Origin: Hathewaya proteolytica DSM 3090
GTDB lineage: Bacteria; Bacillota; Clostridia; Clostridiales; Clostridiaceae
Length of the DNA stretch: 48,672 nucleotides
NCBI RefSeq assembly: GCF_900142225.1
Contig: NZ_FRAD01000020.1
Location: 1 to 48,672 of the forward strand
Direction of reading: 5' to 3'
Shown one piece after another: positions 33,891-42,352 of this stretch. Position numbers and translations under genes: made by a program. How positions within the stretch are numbered: the stretch's first letter is position 1; every line of letters begins with the position of its first letter. The notes below the pieces were generated by a model, which saw only the letters and a program-made list of their open reading frames with translations, ran no database searches and was not told where the DNA came from.

Positions 33891-34083
33891 ATACACCTGA
33901 TTGTCTTTGCATAAGATTTACATGTTTGAAAATCAGGGTTTTCACCTACCTTTTCTTTCTTGTTAATGTTTATATGTTGCCTTTCACAGTATAAATTCAC
34001 ACTTCATGAATTAAACTTCAATAAAAGGATAACAATAATATTATAGCATACTGTAAATGGCTATGAATAAAAAAATTGACTAA

Positions 34084-34118
34084 AAGGAGGAAGCCGATTT
34101 TATCGGCAACAAAAGATG
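34084..34118 (+). promoter_or_regulatory. Ribosome site with hairpin between Shine-Dalgarno and start
   Basis: AAGGAGG (34084-34090) lies 25 bases before ATG 34116. A compact perfect stem GCCGAT-TTT-ATCGGC (34093-34107) lies between them. Looped out, it leaves ten bases, a normal spacing. There is no other ribosome site near the ATG. Confidence 0.7.
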
Positions 34119-35240
34119 AAAAAATATTTTAGATTTTTAATTTGTGCAACCTTATTGACCTCACTTGTCTTAACGGGGTGTGGAAAGCAAAATGACAAGA
34201 GTGATGAAAATAAAGGCAATATGGGAGCTAAGGATAAACTTAAAATTGCCTGTCTTATTAATGGTAACTTGGGAGATAAATCTTTTTTTGACTCTGCAGC
34301 AAAAGGAATAAAAGAACTTAAAAGCAAGTATGGATATGAAACTAAGGTAATCGAAATGGGCTTAGATAAAACAAAGTGGGCCACTACTTTAGAAGACGTT
34401 TCAGAACAGGACTACGATCTTATAGTAGTTGGAACTTGGGATATGAAAGAAAACCTAGAGCAGGTTAGCGCAAAGTATCCTAATAAAAGATATGTGATTT
34501 ATGATAGCAGCGTAGATTTCAGTGGAGGAAAGTGTAAAAATGTATACGCCATTGAATACAAGCAAAACGAAGGCTCCTTCCTTGCAGGTGCTCTTGCATC
34601 TATGATAACAAAATCCAATATGGCATTGGTGAATGAAGAAAAGAAGATTGGTTTCATAGGTGGCAGCGATATGCCGGTTATAAATGATTTTCTTGTAGGA
34701 TACATAGAGGGTGCAAAGTACATTGACAAGGATACAAAGGTAGCTGTATCTTATGTTGGAAATTTTGATGATTCAGCAAAGGCAAAGGAATTGGCATTGT
34801 CACAGTTTAGTCATGGTGTAGATATTGGTTTTAATGTAGCTGGTAAAGCAGGACTAGGGCAGATTGATGCAGCCAAAGAGGCAAAGAAATATGTCATTGG
34901 GGTGGACTCCGATCAAGCTATGCTAATGAAAGAAAAGGAAGCAGAAAAAGCCAATTTAATTCCAACGTCACTTCTTAAAAGAATTGATAACTCTTTGGTT
35001 AGAGCCGTTGAACTTTACAGAGATGGTAAGCTAAAGTTTGGCGAAACTGAGGTTCTTGGTATAAAGGAAAAGGCCATTGAATTGGTTAGAAATGAGTACT
35101 TTGATAAACTTGTATCTAAAGAAATGAAAGATAAGCTTGATGAAATACAGAAAAAACTTGACTCAGGAGAGATCAAGGTGAAATCGGCTTTAGGAATGGA
35201 TACAACAGAATTGCAGAAAATTAAAGATTCCGTAAAATAA
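34116..35240 (+). CDS. BMP-family nucleoside-binding lipoprotein
   Basis: A 374-residue lipoprotein: signal peptide with lipobox SLVLTGCGKQ (lipidated Cys about 22), then a periplasmic-binding-type fold of the BMP (basic membrane protein) family. Landmarks are CLINGNLGDKSFFDSAAKGI, SEQDYDLIVVGTWDM, EGSFLAGALASMITKSN, KKIGFIGGSDMPVINDFL and FNVAGKAGLGQIDAAKE. BMP proteins of this type deliver purine or other nucleosides. It is the first gene of a four-gene importer, with ATPase and two permeases downstream. The ribosome site is separated from the ATG by a hairpin. Confidence 0.9.
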   Translation: MKKYFRFLICATLLTSLVLTGCGKQNDKSDENKGNMGAKDKLKIACLINGNLGDKSFFDSAAKGIKELKSKYGYETKVIEMGLDKTKWATTLEDVSEQDYDLIVVGTWDMKENLEQVSAKYPNKRYVIYDSSVDFSGGKCKNVYAIEYKQNEGSFLAGALASMITKSNMALVNEEKKIGFIGGSDMPVINDFLVGYIEGAKYIDKDTKVAVSYVGNFDDSAKAKELALSQFSHGVDIGFNVAGKAGLGQIDAAKEAKKYVIGVDSDQAMLMKEKEAEKANLIPTSLLKRIDNSLVRAVELYRDGKLKFGETEVLGIKEKAIELVRNEYFDKLVSKEMKDKLDEIQKKLDSGEIKVKSALGMDTTELQKIKDSVK

Positions 35241-35249
35241 ATACAAGTT

Positions 35250-35278
35250 GCGGATGGAGTTTAAAGTACTTCATTCGC
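35250..35278 (+). terminator. Intra-operon hairpin after the binding protein
   Basis: GCGGATGGAGT (35250-35260) pairs with ACTTCATTCGC (35268-35278) with two G-U pairs and no T-run. Probably a partial terminator or 3'-end stabiliser letting the binding protein be made in excess over the ATPase and permeases. Confidence 0.5.
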
Positions 35279-35307
35279 AATAATTAAAATCTGGTGGAGA
35301 GAGTGCG

Positions 35308-36864
35308 ATGCAGAACGACTTATTAGAAATGAAAAACATTACAAAGGTATATCCTAATGGCGTCATTGCAAATGATAATATTAACTTCTCCATAAGACAA
35401 GGCGAAATCCATGCTCTTATGGGGGAAAACGGTGCAGGTAAATCTACATTGATGAAGATTTTATTTGGAATAGAGGAGATGGATGAGGGAGAAATCCTTT
35501 TGAGGGGCAAAAAAATAAATATTAATTCTCCAAGTATTGCAATGAAATACGGTATAGGAATGGTTCACCAACATTTTATGTTGATACCTTCTCTTACAGT
35601 GGCTGAAAATATGATATTGGGCTCAGAGCCTAAAAAAGGTATTTTTATAGACAAAAAAAGGGCTTGGGAAGAGACTAAAAAACTTTGCGATAAATACAAG
35701 CTTATTTTGGATCCTGATGCAAAGGTATTTGAACTTTCTGTAGGTGTTAAACAAAAGGTAGAAATATTAAAAGCTCTTTTAAGAGGAGTGGAGATATTGA
35801 TTTTAGATGAGCCTACAGCAGTATTGACGCCACAAGAGACAAAGGAACTTTTTGAAGAGCTGGAGATACTTAAAAAACAAGGTCATACCATTATATTCAT
35901 ATCTCATAAACTTAAAGAAATAAAGCAGATATGTGATAGGATATCCATAATGAGAAATGGAAGATTTATGGGGGTGTATGATTTAAAAGATATAAGTGAA
36001 AAAGATATTTCAAGGCTCATGGTGGGTAGAGATGTGGTCTTGGAAGTGGAGAAGGAACCTTGTGTTAACACAGAAGATGTGCTAAAAGTAAGAGGACTTA
36101 CTTACATTGATAAAACTAAAAAAAAGGTTGTAGACAACATATCTTTTAATGTGAAAAAAGGCCAGATTCTTGGAATTGCTGGTGTAGAAGGTAATGGTCA
36201 GAAACAAATAGTCGAAATGATTACAGGAATGAGAAAAGTACATGATGGAAAAGTCTATCTGCGAGATGAAGATATAACAGGGCTTGATATACGCTCAGTA
36301 AGAGAGAAAGGAGTTTCCTATGTTCCAGAGGACAGAATGGTGCACGGCGTTGCTTCTGATATGAATATTGAGCAAAATCTTATTGGAGATAGATACTACA
36401 AAAGGGATTTCAATAAAGGATTTTTAATGTCGAAGGATAAGATAAGTGATATATCCCTAAGGCTTATTAAGGATTTTAAAATCAAGTGTGCAAGTTCAAA
36501 GGATAAAGTTGGAGGATTGTCTGGTGGAAATATACAAAAAGTAGTTGTGGCCAGGGAGTTCTCATCAAATCCTTATCTAATTGTGGTAAATCAACCTACA
36601 CGAGGTGTAGATGTAGGAGCTATAGAATTTATAAGAAAAGAATTAGTAAGGTTGAGACATGAAGGCAAAGGTATCCTTATGGTGTCAGCAGATCTTAACG
36701 AAGTCTTGGAGCTTAGTGATAGTCTAATTGTTGTATATGATGGTAAAATTGCTGCATATTTTGAAGATGCTTCAAAGGTTACCGAAGAGGAACTAGGATA
36801 CTATATGCTAGGCTTAAAAAGACAGTCTGAGGAACAGATTGGTGGTGCTATACATGAAAAATAA
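35308..36864 (+). CDS. nupO: Nucleoside ABC importer ATPase (two NBDs, NupO/YufO type)
   Basis: A 518-residue fusion of two nucleotide-binding domains. The first is complete: Walker A GENGAGKSTLMKI, signature LSVGVKQKVEIL, Walker B LILDEPTAVLTP. The second (from about residue 255) has a degenerate Walker A GVEGNGQKQIVE, with no GKS/T, but signature LSGGNIQKVVVAREF. This is normal for the RbsA/YufO-type sugar and nucleoside ATPases. It is placed between the BMP lipoprotein and two permeases, with an 11-base overlap into the first. Confidence 0.92.
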   Translation: MQNDLLEMKNITKVYPNGVIANDNINFSIRQGEIHALMGENGAGKSTLMKILFGIEEMDEGEILLRGKKININSPSIAMKYGIGMVHQHFMLIPSLTVAENMILGSEPKKGIFIDKKRAWEETKKLCDKYKLILDPDAKVFELSVGVKQKVEILKALLRGVEILILDEPTAVLTPQETKELFEELEILKKQGHTIIFISHKLKEIKQICDRISIMRNGRFMGVYDLKDISEKDISRLMVGRDVVLEVEKEPCVNTEDVLKVRGLTYIDKTKKKVVDNISFNVKKGQILGIAGVEGNGQKQIVEMITGMRKVHDGKVYLRDEDITGLDIRSVREKGVSYVPEDRMVHGVASDMNIEQNLIGDRYYKRDFNKGFLMSKDKISDISLRLIKDFKIKCASSKDKVGGLSGGNIQKVVVAREFSSNPYLIVVNQPTRGVDVGAIEFIRKELVRLRHEGKGILMVSADLNEVLELSDSLIVVYDGKIAAYFEDASKVTEEELGYYMLGLKRQSEEQIGGAIHEK

Positions 36865-37969
36865 ACATGCAAAATACGAAATTGTAAGAACCATAGTAGC
36901 TATTGCGGCGGCGTTGCTTTTGGCACTATGTATTATATTTTTAGTAAGTCAGGAACCATTAAATGCTGTTCAGATTTTGCTGATTGGTCCTTTGGACAGT
37001 ATAAGACATGTGGGAAATGTCTTAGAGATGGCTATTCCTCTTATATTTACTGGCTTGGCTGTAAGTGTAATGTATCAGGCAAAACAGTTTAATCTTGGAG
37101 CTGAAGGTGCCTTTTACATAGGAGGTATAGCCGCAGCTTATGTAGCAATTAAATTTTCATTGCCAATGGGTCTTCACCCCACTGTAGCAATACTTCTTGG
37201 AGCTTTCATGGGGGCTATAGCTGGACTGATTCCGGGGTACCTTAAGGCAAAATACAAGGCTACAGAGCTCGTATCCTCCCTTATGCTCAATTATATATTA
37301 TTGTATCTAGGTACATACATCTTACAAACATTTTTAAGAGATGCTAAGGCGGGCTCTTTAGTTTCGCTAAAGTTTCAAGAGACCGCAAAGCTTGTCACTG
37401 GCATAATACCAGAAACCAGGATACATAGTGGGTTATTCATAGTTATTTCAATGATAATAATTACCTATATTTATTTGTATAGGACAAAATGGGGTTATGA
37501 ACTTAGAGTTACTGGAGAAAATCCCGATTTTGCAAGATATTCAGGTATAAATACTTTTAAAGTAATAATAATTTCACAGGTAATAGGCTGTTCCATTGCT
37601 GGTATGGGTGGTGCTACAGAGGTTTTAGGAATGTACTCTAGATTCCAATGGAGTTCATTGCCAGGGTATGGATGGGATGGTGTAATCGTTGCTATTTTGG
37701 CTAGAAACAATCCTCTATTTGTTCCCCTAGCGGCTATATTTCTTGCATATCTTAGAACTGGTGCAGATCTTATGTCCAGGATGACGGATGTACAGTCAGA
37801 GTTTATAGCTATAATTCAGGGCATTATGATACTCCTCATAGCGGCTGAGAGATTTTTATCTTATTGGAAGAAAAAGAGCATATACAAAGAGGTAAGAGCT
37901 ATGAATGCCACTGTTTTCTCAGAAAATAACCAGGGATTAAATAAGGAAGAGAAAGGGGAGGAAAGGTAA
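36854..37969 (+). CDS. nupP: Nucleoside ABC importer permease (NupP/YufP type)
   Basis: A 371-residue membrane protein with about eight to ten helices of the BPD_transp_2 family. Conserved patterns include AKQFNLGAEGAFYIGGI and YELRVTGENPDFARYSGI; the C-terminus is a charged cytoplasmic tail. ATG 36854 lies inside the end of nupO and follows GGTGGTG; the longer GTG start is unlikely. It ends immediately before the next permease (no gap). It should pair with NupQ to form the channel. Confidence 0.9.
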   Translation: MKNKHAKYEIVRTIVAIAAALLLALCIIFLVSQEPLNAVQILLIGPLDSIRHVGNVLEMAIPLIFTGLAVSVMYQAKQFNLGAEGAFYIGGIAAAYVAIKFSLPMGLHPTVAILLGAFMGAIAGLIPGYLKAKYKATELVSSLMLNYILLYLGTYILQTFLRDAKAGSLVSLKFQETAKLVTGIIPETRIHSGLFIVISMIIITYIYLYRTKWGYELRVTGENPDFARYSGINTFKVIIISQVIGCSIAGMGGATEVLGMYSRFQWSSLPGYGWDGVIVAILARNNPLFVPLAAIFLAYLRTGADLMSRMTDVQSEFIAIIQGIMILLIAAERFLSYWKKKSIYKEVRAMNATVFSENNQGLNKEEKGEER

Positions 37970-38890
37970 ATGAAGGACTTTTTTAATATTATTTATTCCA
38001 CTGCCTTTGGGTATTCCATATTAAGAGTAACAACCCCTATTCTTTTTGCAGCTCTAGGAGCACTAATTTCAGATAAAGCAGGTGTAATAAATATAGCTCT
38101 TGAAGGAATTATGCTTTGTGCTGCTCTTGCAGGAGTTATTTTTAGTGCGTATACAGGCAGTGTATGGATTGGGCTTTTAGCTGCAGTAATATGTGGTGCT
38201 ATTATAGGCATAATAATTGCATACTTTTCTTTAAATCTCAGGGCCGATATAATTCTCACAGGTATTGCAGTAAACCTCATGGCCTCAGGAGGAACTGTAT
38301 TTGTTTTGTATCTTCTGACACAGGATAAGGGGGCTTCTACTTCACTGCATAGTGGCTCACTTCCAAAGATTACATTGCCTTTTATAGATAAAGTACCAGT
38401 TTTAGGGCCTATATTATCAGGTCATAGTGTGCTTACATATTTATCTCTTATTGCAGTGGTAGTTATATGGATATTTTTATATAAGACCCCACTGGGACTT
38501 AGAATACGTGCTGTGGGAGAAAATGAAAGAGCCGCAAAATCTGTAGGGATAAATGTCATGAAAACAAAATATATTGCTTTATGTTTAAGTGGTGTTTTAG
38601 CAGGTTTTGGAGGAGCGTACATGTCTATGTCATATCTTTCATGGTTTGCAAAGGACATGACTTCTGGAAGAGGATTTATAGCTCTAGCGGCAGAGGCCAT
38701 GGGTGGAGCCACACCCATAGGAACATTTCTAACTTCACTTTTATTTGGCATATCCGATACTTTGTCTAACTCTCTTCAAATATTGAAGATACCAACAGAA
38801 TTTGTTCAGATGATACCCTATGTGGCAACCATTGTTGGCTTAGTAATATATTCAAGGCAAAAGTCAAAGAAGAAAAAACTTGGACAATAA
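37970..38890 (+). CDS. nupQ: Nucleoside ABC importer permease (NupQ/YufQ type)
   Basis: A 306-residue permease with about eight helices. LGALISDKAGVINIALEGIM is the classic start of the YufQ/NupQ subunit. Further marks are RIRAVGENERAAKSVGINVMK and FGGAYMSMSYLSWFAKDMTSG. ATG 37970 directly follows the stop of nupP and has a GGAGG-containing site. It completes the four-gene importer. A long hairpin at 38911 ends the operon. Confidence 0.92.
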   Translation: MKDFFNIIYSTAFGYSILRVTTPILFAALGALISDKAGVINIALEGIMLCAALAGVIFSAYTGSVWIGLLAAVICGAIIGIIIAYFSLNLRADIILTGIAVNLMASGGTVFVLYLLTQDKGASTSLHSGSLPKITLPFIDKVPVLGPILSGHSVLTYLSLIAVVVIWIFLYKTPLGLRIRAVGENERAAKSVGINVMKTKYIALCLSGVLAGFGGAYMSMSYLSWFAKDMTSGRGFIALAAEAMGGATPIGTFLTSLLFGISDTLSNSLQILKIPTEFVQMIPYVATIVGLVIYSRQKSKKKKLGQ

Positions 38891-38910
38891 AAATTTCTTT
38901 TCATCTTAAA

Positions 38911-38956
38911 AAACCATGTATAAATAGGGAAATAAATTGCCTATTATACATGGTTT
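38911..38956. terminator. Hairpin between the nup operon and the convergent YjiH gene
   Basis: AAACCATGTATAAATAGG (38911-38928) pairs with 38940-38956 with one bulged base. The T-run is short, so termination strength is uncertain; it could serve both strands. Confidence 0.65.
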
Positions 38957-39009
38957 CATTTATTTTATAAGAAATATTTAATTTAGGTTAGTTATGTATA
39001 GCTTTAAGT

Positions 39010-40368
39010 TTAGAAAATTATATGTGCTATTAGAGCTATAATTGGAAGGGTTATTAGGGTACGTTCCAAAAATATTATCATAAGATCCTTAATGGATACC
39101 GGTATTTTGGAACCCAATAAAAGACCACCGACTTCAGACATATAAATCAGTTGAGTTACTGATACAGCAGCTACTACAAAACGAGTTAGCTCACTTTTAA
39201 TACTTGCGCCTATCACTGTAGGTAAGAACATATCTGCAAATCCAACTACAAGTGTGCTAGAAGCTTGTGTTGCTTCTGGGATTTGAAGTAAATTTAGTAT
39301 AGGAATAAAAGGAAGACCAAGCCATTGGAATATAGGTGTGTATTCAGCTAAGATTAAAGCTAAAGTTCCTATGGCTAAAACTATAGGGGATACGCCTATC
39401 CACATATCTAGTACGTTTTTACTACCCTCTATTAATATAGAAAAGATTTTATTAGCTTCTGCTCTTTCAACGGCTTTAGTTACGCCCCAAGTTAAAGGAG
39501 TATACCCTTCTGGAATAAGTTCATTATTTTTATCACATTTTTCCCCATTATAATATGTATTTTCTTTTCTAGAAAGAGGTGGGATTCTAGGAATTATAAT
39601 GGCCGCTACTATTCCAGATATTATTATAGTTAAGTAAAATACACCAAACATATGAGATAGATTTACTTGTGATATAACTACTAAACTAAAGGTTATGGAT
39701 ACAAAAGAAAAGGTTGTACCAATTACAGAGGCTTCTCGTTTTGTGTAGAAACCTTCTTCATATTGCTTACTAGTTAGGAGAACGCCTATGGTTCCATCTC
39801 CAAGCCAAGAAGCGATACAGTCTACTGAAGATCTCCCTGGTAAATTAAAAATTGGACGCATAACTTTAGTAAGTAACGAACCGGCAAATTCTAATAATCC
39901 AAAATTTAAAAGTATAGGTAAAAACAATCCTGCAAATAAGAATACAGAAAATAGTACAGGAAGTAGGTCGTAGAGAAGTAATGCGCCTGTGTTTTTAGAC
40001 CATATAAATTCTGGACCAACTTTAAAAAATATGCATATTGCAAATATAGCACCTAAAATTCTAGCAATGAACCAAATTGGGGATACATTAAAAAGTGAAT
40101 TAAAAAAACTATTTTCAATAATAAATTTTGGTTTCAATAGTTTAGCTATCAATGTGAATACCAGTGAAGCACATATGAGTATGGTCATAATCAATGGTAA
40201 ATAATTAGATAAATAATTATGCAATAATTTAGAAAGTAGTGCAACTGGTATTATAAAATTTCCGTTGAATTTAATTGGAATCATAAAAAATATAATACCG
40301 AATAATGAAGGAATAAAAAACTTGAAAAATGCTTTACAATTGAAAGAACTATTTTTAATATTTAACAT
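39010..40368 (-). CDS. YjiH-family nucleoside-recognition membrane protein
   Basis: A 452-residue integral membrane protein with about ten helices. Its core has Gate/nucleoside-recognition domain motifs, for example SSVDCIASWLGDGTIGVLLT and TLVVGFADMFLPTVIGA. The YjiH family is related to SpmA/SpmB and CNT-like proteins; it is generally annotated as a nucleoside recognition domain protein of unknown substrate. ATG 40368 follows AGGTG. It is convergent with the nup operon, suggesting a possible link to nucleoside handling, but this is only proximity. Confidence 0.82.
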   Translation of the reverse strand: MLNIKNSSFNCKAFFKFFIPSLFGIIFFMIPIKFNGNFIIPVALLSKLLHNYLSNYLPLIMTILICASLVFTLIAKLLKPKFIIENSFFNSLFNVSPIWFIARILGAIFAICIFFKVGPEFIWSKNTGALLLYDLLPVLFSVFLFAGLFLPILLNFGLLEFAGSLLTKVMRPIFNLPGRSSVDCIASWLGDGTIGVLLTSKQYEEGFYTKREASVIGTTFSFVSITFSLVVISQVNLSHMFGVFYLTIIISGIVAAIIIPRIPPLSRKENTYYNGEKCDKNNELIPEGYTPLTWGVTKAVERAEANKIFSILIEGSKNVLDMWIGVSPIVLAIGTLALILAEYTPIFQWLGLPFIPILNLLQIPEATQASSTLVVGFADMFLPTVIGASIKSELTRFVVAAVSVTQLIYMSEVGGLLLGSKIPVSIKDLMIIFLERTLITLPIIALIAHIIF

Positions 40369-40573
40369 TTTAAATCACCTGCTTTTTAGTTTTTATAGTT
40401 TTATTCTATACTATTTTAACTGTTTTTAAAAAAAAATCAAGATAAATATGCAATGAATATTAATAAATATGCAATAAATATTCATTTGTTTTACATGCTT
40501 TACTTTTAATTTTTTAAATAAAGTATTACAATATAAAGTACATAAGCATAAATATTTATAATGGAGAAGAAAA

Positions 40574-41323
40574 ATGAGAGCATTTAAAACGTGGTATGAG
40601 GGAAATGTATTTTGCAAAGAGAAAGCCGTAGAATTCTCTAATTGTGATATGTTTGAGAGAATTTCATTGGGCGAGGTTATGAAAACCCTTACAGAAGCTG
40701 GGGGTGAGGATTACACGGAAAAGGGGATGTCTCATGCATTCTTAGTAGAGCATGGGTATGTGTTTTTACTGTCTAGAGTTACAGTTAGGTTTCATAAAAT
40801 CCCTAAAGCGGAGGATATAATAACATTGAAAACTTGGGAAGGTAGAGTGAAAGGACCACAGGTTTTTCGTGATTTTGAGATATTTAGTGAACAGGGACAA
40901 AAAATTATATCAGCAGAGACTGCTTGGTTAATTGTAGAACCCAAAACACACAAAATTATAAGACCTGTCAATTTCACCTTGAGGAAATTTCCAGAATCTA
41001 AAGTAACGGTGGATTCTATGGAATGTGTAAAAATACCTATACCAGAATTCTTAGCGGAACTTGGTCACAGAAAAATAGTGTTTTCAGATTTAGATGGCAA
41101 TGGACATGTGAACAATTCAAAATATGCGTCTATAGCCATGGATCACTTGCCACAGGATGTTCAAAACATGGATATAAAGGATTTTTGCATTAATTTTGCA
41201 AGTGAAGTTAAGTTAGGAGAAGTTTTACAACTGTATGGAGCTAGAAATGAAGAAAAACAAATGTTTACTGTAGTTGGAAAACAAAAAGAGAGAATATGTT
41301 TTTCTTGTGAGTTTTACTTTTAA
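40574..41323 (+). CDS. Acyl-ACP thioesterase (FatA-like)
   Basis: A 249-residue double-hotdog enzyme. It hydrolyses acyl-acyl carrier protein to free fatty acids. Motifs: MFERISLGEVMKTLTEAGG in the first hotdog helix, SAETAWLIVEPKTHKIIRP, and in the second the catalytic-type DLDGNGHVNNSKYA. Chain-length preference cannot be read from the sequence. GGAG lies just upstream of the ATG. It is monocistronic. Confidence 0.88.
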   Translation: MRAFKTWYEGNVFCKEKAVEFSNCDMFERISLGEVMKTLTEAGGEDYTEKGMSHAFLVEHGYVFLLSRVTVRFHKIPKAEDIITLKTWEGRVKGPQVFRDFEIFSEQGQKIISAETAWLIVEPKTHKIIRPVNFTLRKFPESKVTVDSMECVKIPIPEFLAELGHRKIVFSDLDGNGHVNNSKYASIAMDHLPQDVQNMDIKDFCINFASEVKLGEVLQLYGARNEEKQMFTVVGKQKERICFSCEFYF

Positions 41324-41369
41324 ATTACATGATTTAAATAAATATCATGATTTAAATAAATATAAAGAT

Positions 41370-41407
41370 AATTCATTTCAGAGTATTCAATTCTGAGGTG
41401 AATTTTG
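41370..41407 (+). terminator. Terminator after the thioesterase
   Basis: AATTCATTTCAGA (41370-41382) pairs with TCTGAGGTGAATT (41392-41404) with two G-U pairs, followed by TT. Confidence 0.6.
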
Positions 41408-41440
41408 CATGTGGCTCTTTGGTAGAATACAGTGATACAT

Positions 41441-41484
41441 CAAAAAAGGAGTACTTTAAAATGAAAGCATTTTAGGTACTCCTT
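41441..41484 (-). terminator. Terminator of ytaF
   Basis: AAGGAGTACTTTAAAATG (41446-41463) pairs with CATTTTAGGTACTCCTT (41468-41484) with one bulge. The minus strand continues with a T-run (A-run at 41442-41447 on plus). Confidence 0.85.
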
Positions 41485-41492
41485 AATATATT

Positions 41493-42116
41493 TTAAAAAA
41501 GATTTTTGACGGCCAAAATAATGAGCAAAGCCCCTGAGAGCCATGAGAGATTTAAATTGCTTTTTTCTACAATTTTTTTGCCGATAAAGGTTCCGGTCAT
41601 TATAAATATGAGGTTAAAGGCAAAGGACATTAGTAGGGTTTGCCAATAATTTATGACAGCCATGCTACTGGCAACTCCCACAGCTAAGGAATCTATGGAA
41701 AGTGCTGTAGCCAAATAAGCTGCTTCCTTTAGGTTTAAGTTTTTTGAGTGATTGAAGTCGGCTTTTGTCTCATCTAGATATATATCAAGAACTACACATA
41801 TATTGCAAAAGTTCAGATGGACTTTTTTGTTTTGGTCCTGTTGTTTTCTCAGGTAATTTTTTATGAGTCCTTCAAAAAGGTAGTAAATACCTAGAAGAAG
41901 CAGTATTATAAAACTCAATATAGTTGTAATATTAGGTGGAATAAATTCCTTTATAAAACCTCCAAGGCTTAGGGCAATTCCTAAAATAACGGAGGATATT
42001 AAACTCATAAGGCAGATTGATTTTAGTGGAATCTTAATTTTATTTGTGCTATATGCGATACTGGCTACCAATGCATCTAAAGATAGTGCTAGGACTAGCA
42101 AAAAAGTTTCCAACAT
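41493..42116 (-). CDS. ytaF: Sporulation membrane protein YtaF
   Basis: A 207-residue membrane protein with six helices of the YtaF/MntP (DUF204) family. ETFLLVLALSLDALVASIAY and AAYLATALSIDSLAVGVASS form the two conserved Asp-containing repeats. MntP exports manganese; YtaF is a related group linked to sporulation in Firmicutes, with a central insert of about 40 residues as here. It starts at ATG 42116 after GAGGTG. The cation specificity is not known. Confidence 0.88.
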   Translation of the reverse strand: MLETFLLVLALSLDALVASIAYSTNKIKIPLKSICLMSLISSVILGIALSLGGFIKEFIPPNITTILSFIILLLLGIYYLFEGLIKNYLRKQQDQNKKVHLNFCNICVVLDIYLDETKADFNHSKNLNLKEAAYLATALSIDSLAVGVASSMAVINYWQTLLMSFAFNLIFIMTGTFIGKKIVEKSNLNLSWLSGALLIILAVKNLF

Positions 42117-42231
42117 GTAAAAACACCTCTTTAGCTTAGATTTTTATATACCTTTGTGTGAAAAAATTTGTACTCCTAAATATTCTATGCGGCTTGTGGC
42201 GAATGGGTTAATGGATGTTTTCGACAAAACA

Positions 42232-42260
42232 TTGCCAATAAATTTGTATTTTAGTATACT
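42232..42260 (+). promoter_or_regulatory. Promoter of the flippase/ABC exporter operon
   Basis: TTGCCA (42232-42237) and TATACT (42255-42260) are spaced by 17 bases, about 90 bases before the ATG. Confidence 0.65.
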
Positions 42261-42352
42261 GTTTCTATATAGAAAAGCTTATTATGGGGTTTAAATTTGA
42301 AAAAAAATAATATAATAAGTATATTATCTTAATATGAATTGAGGATAAAAAG

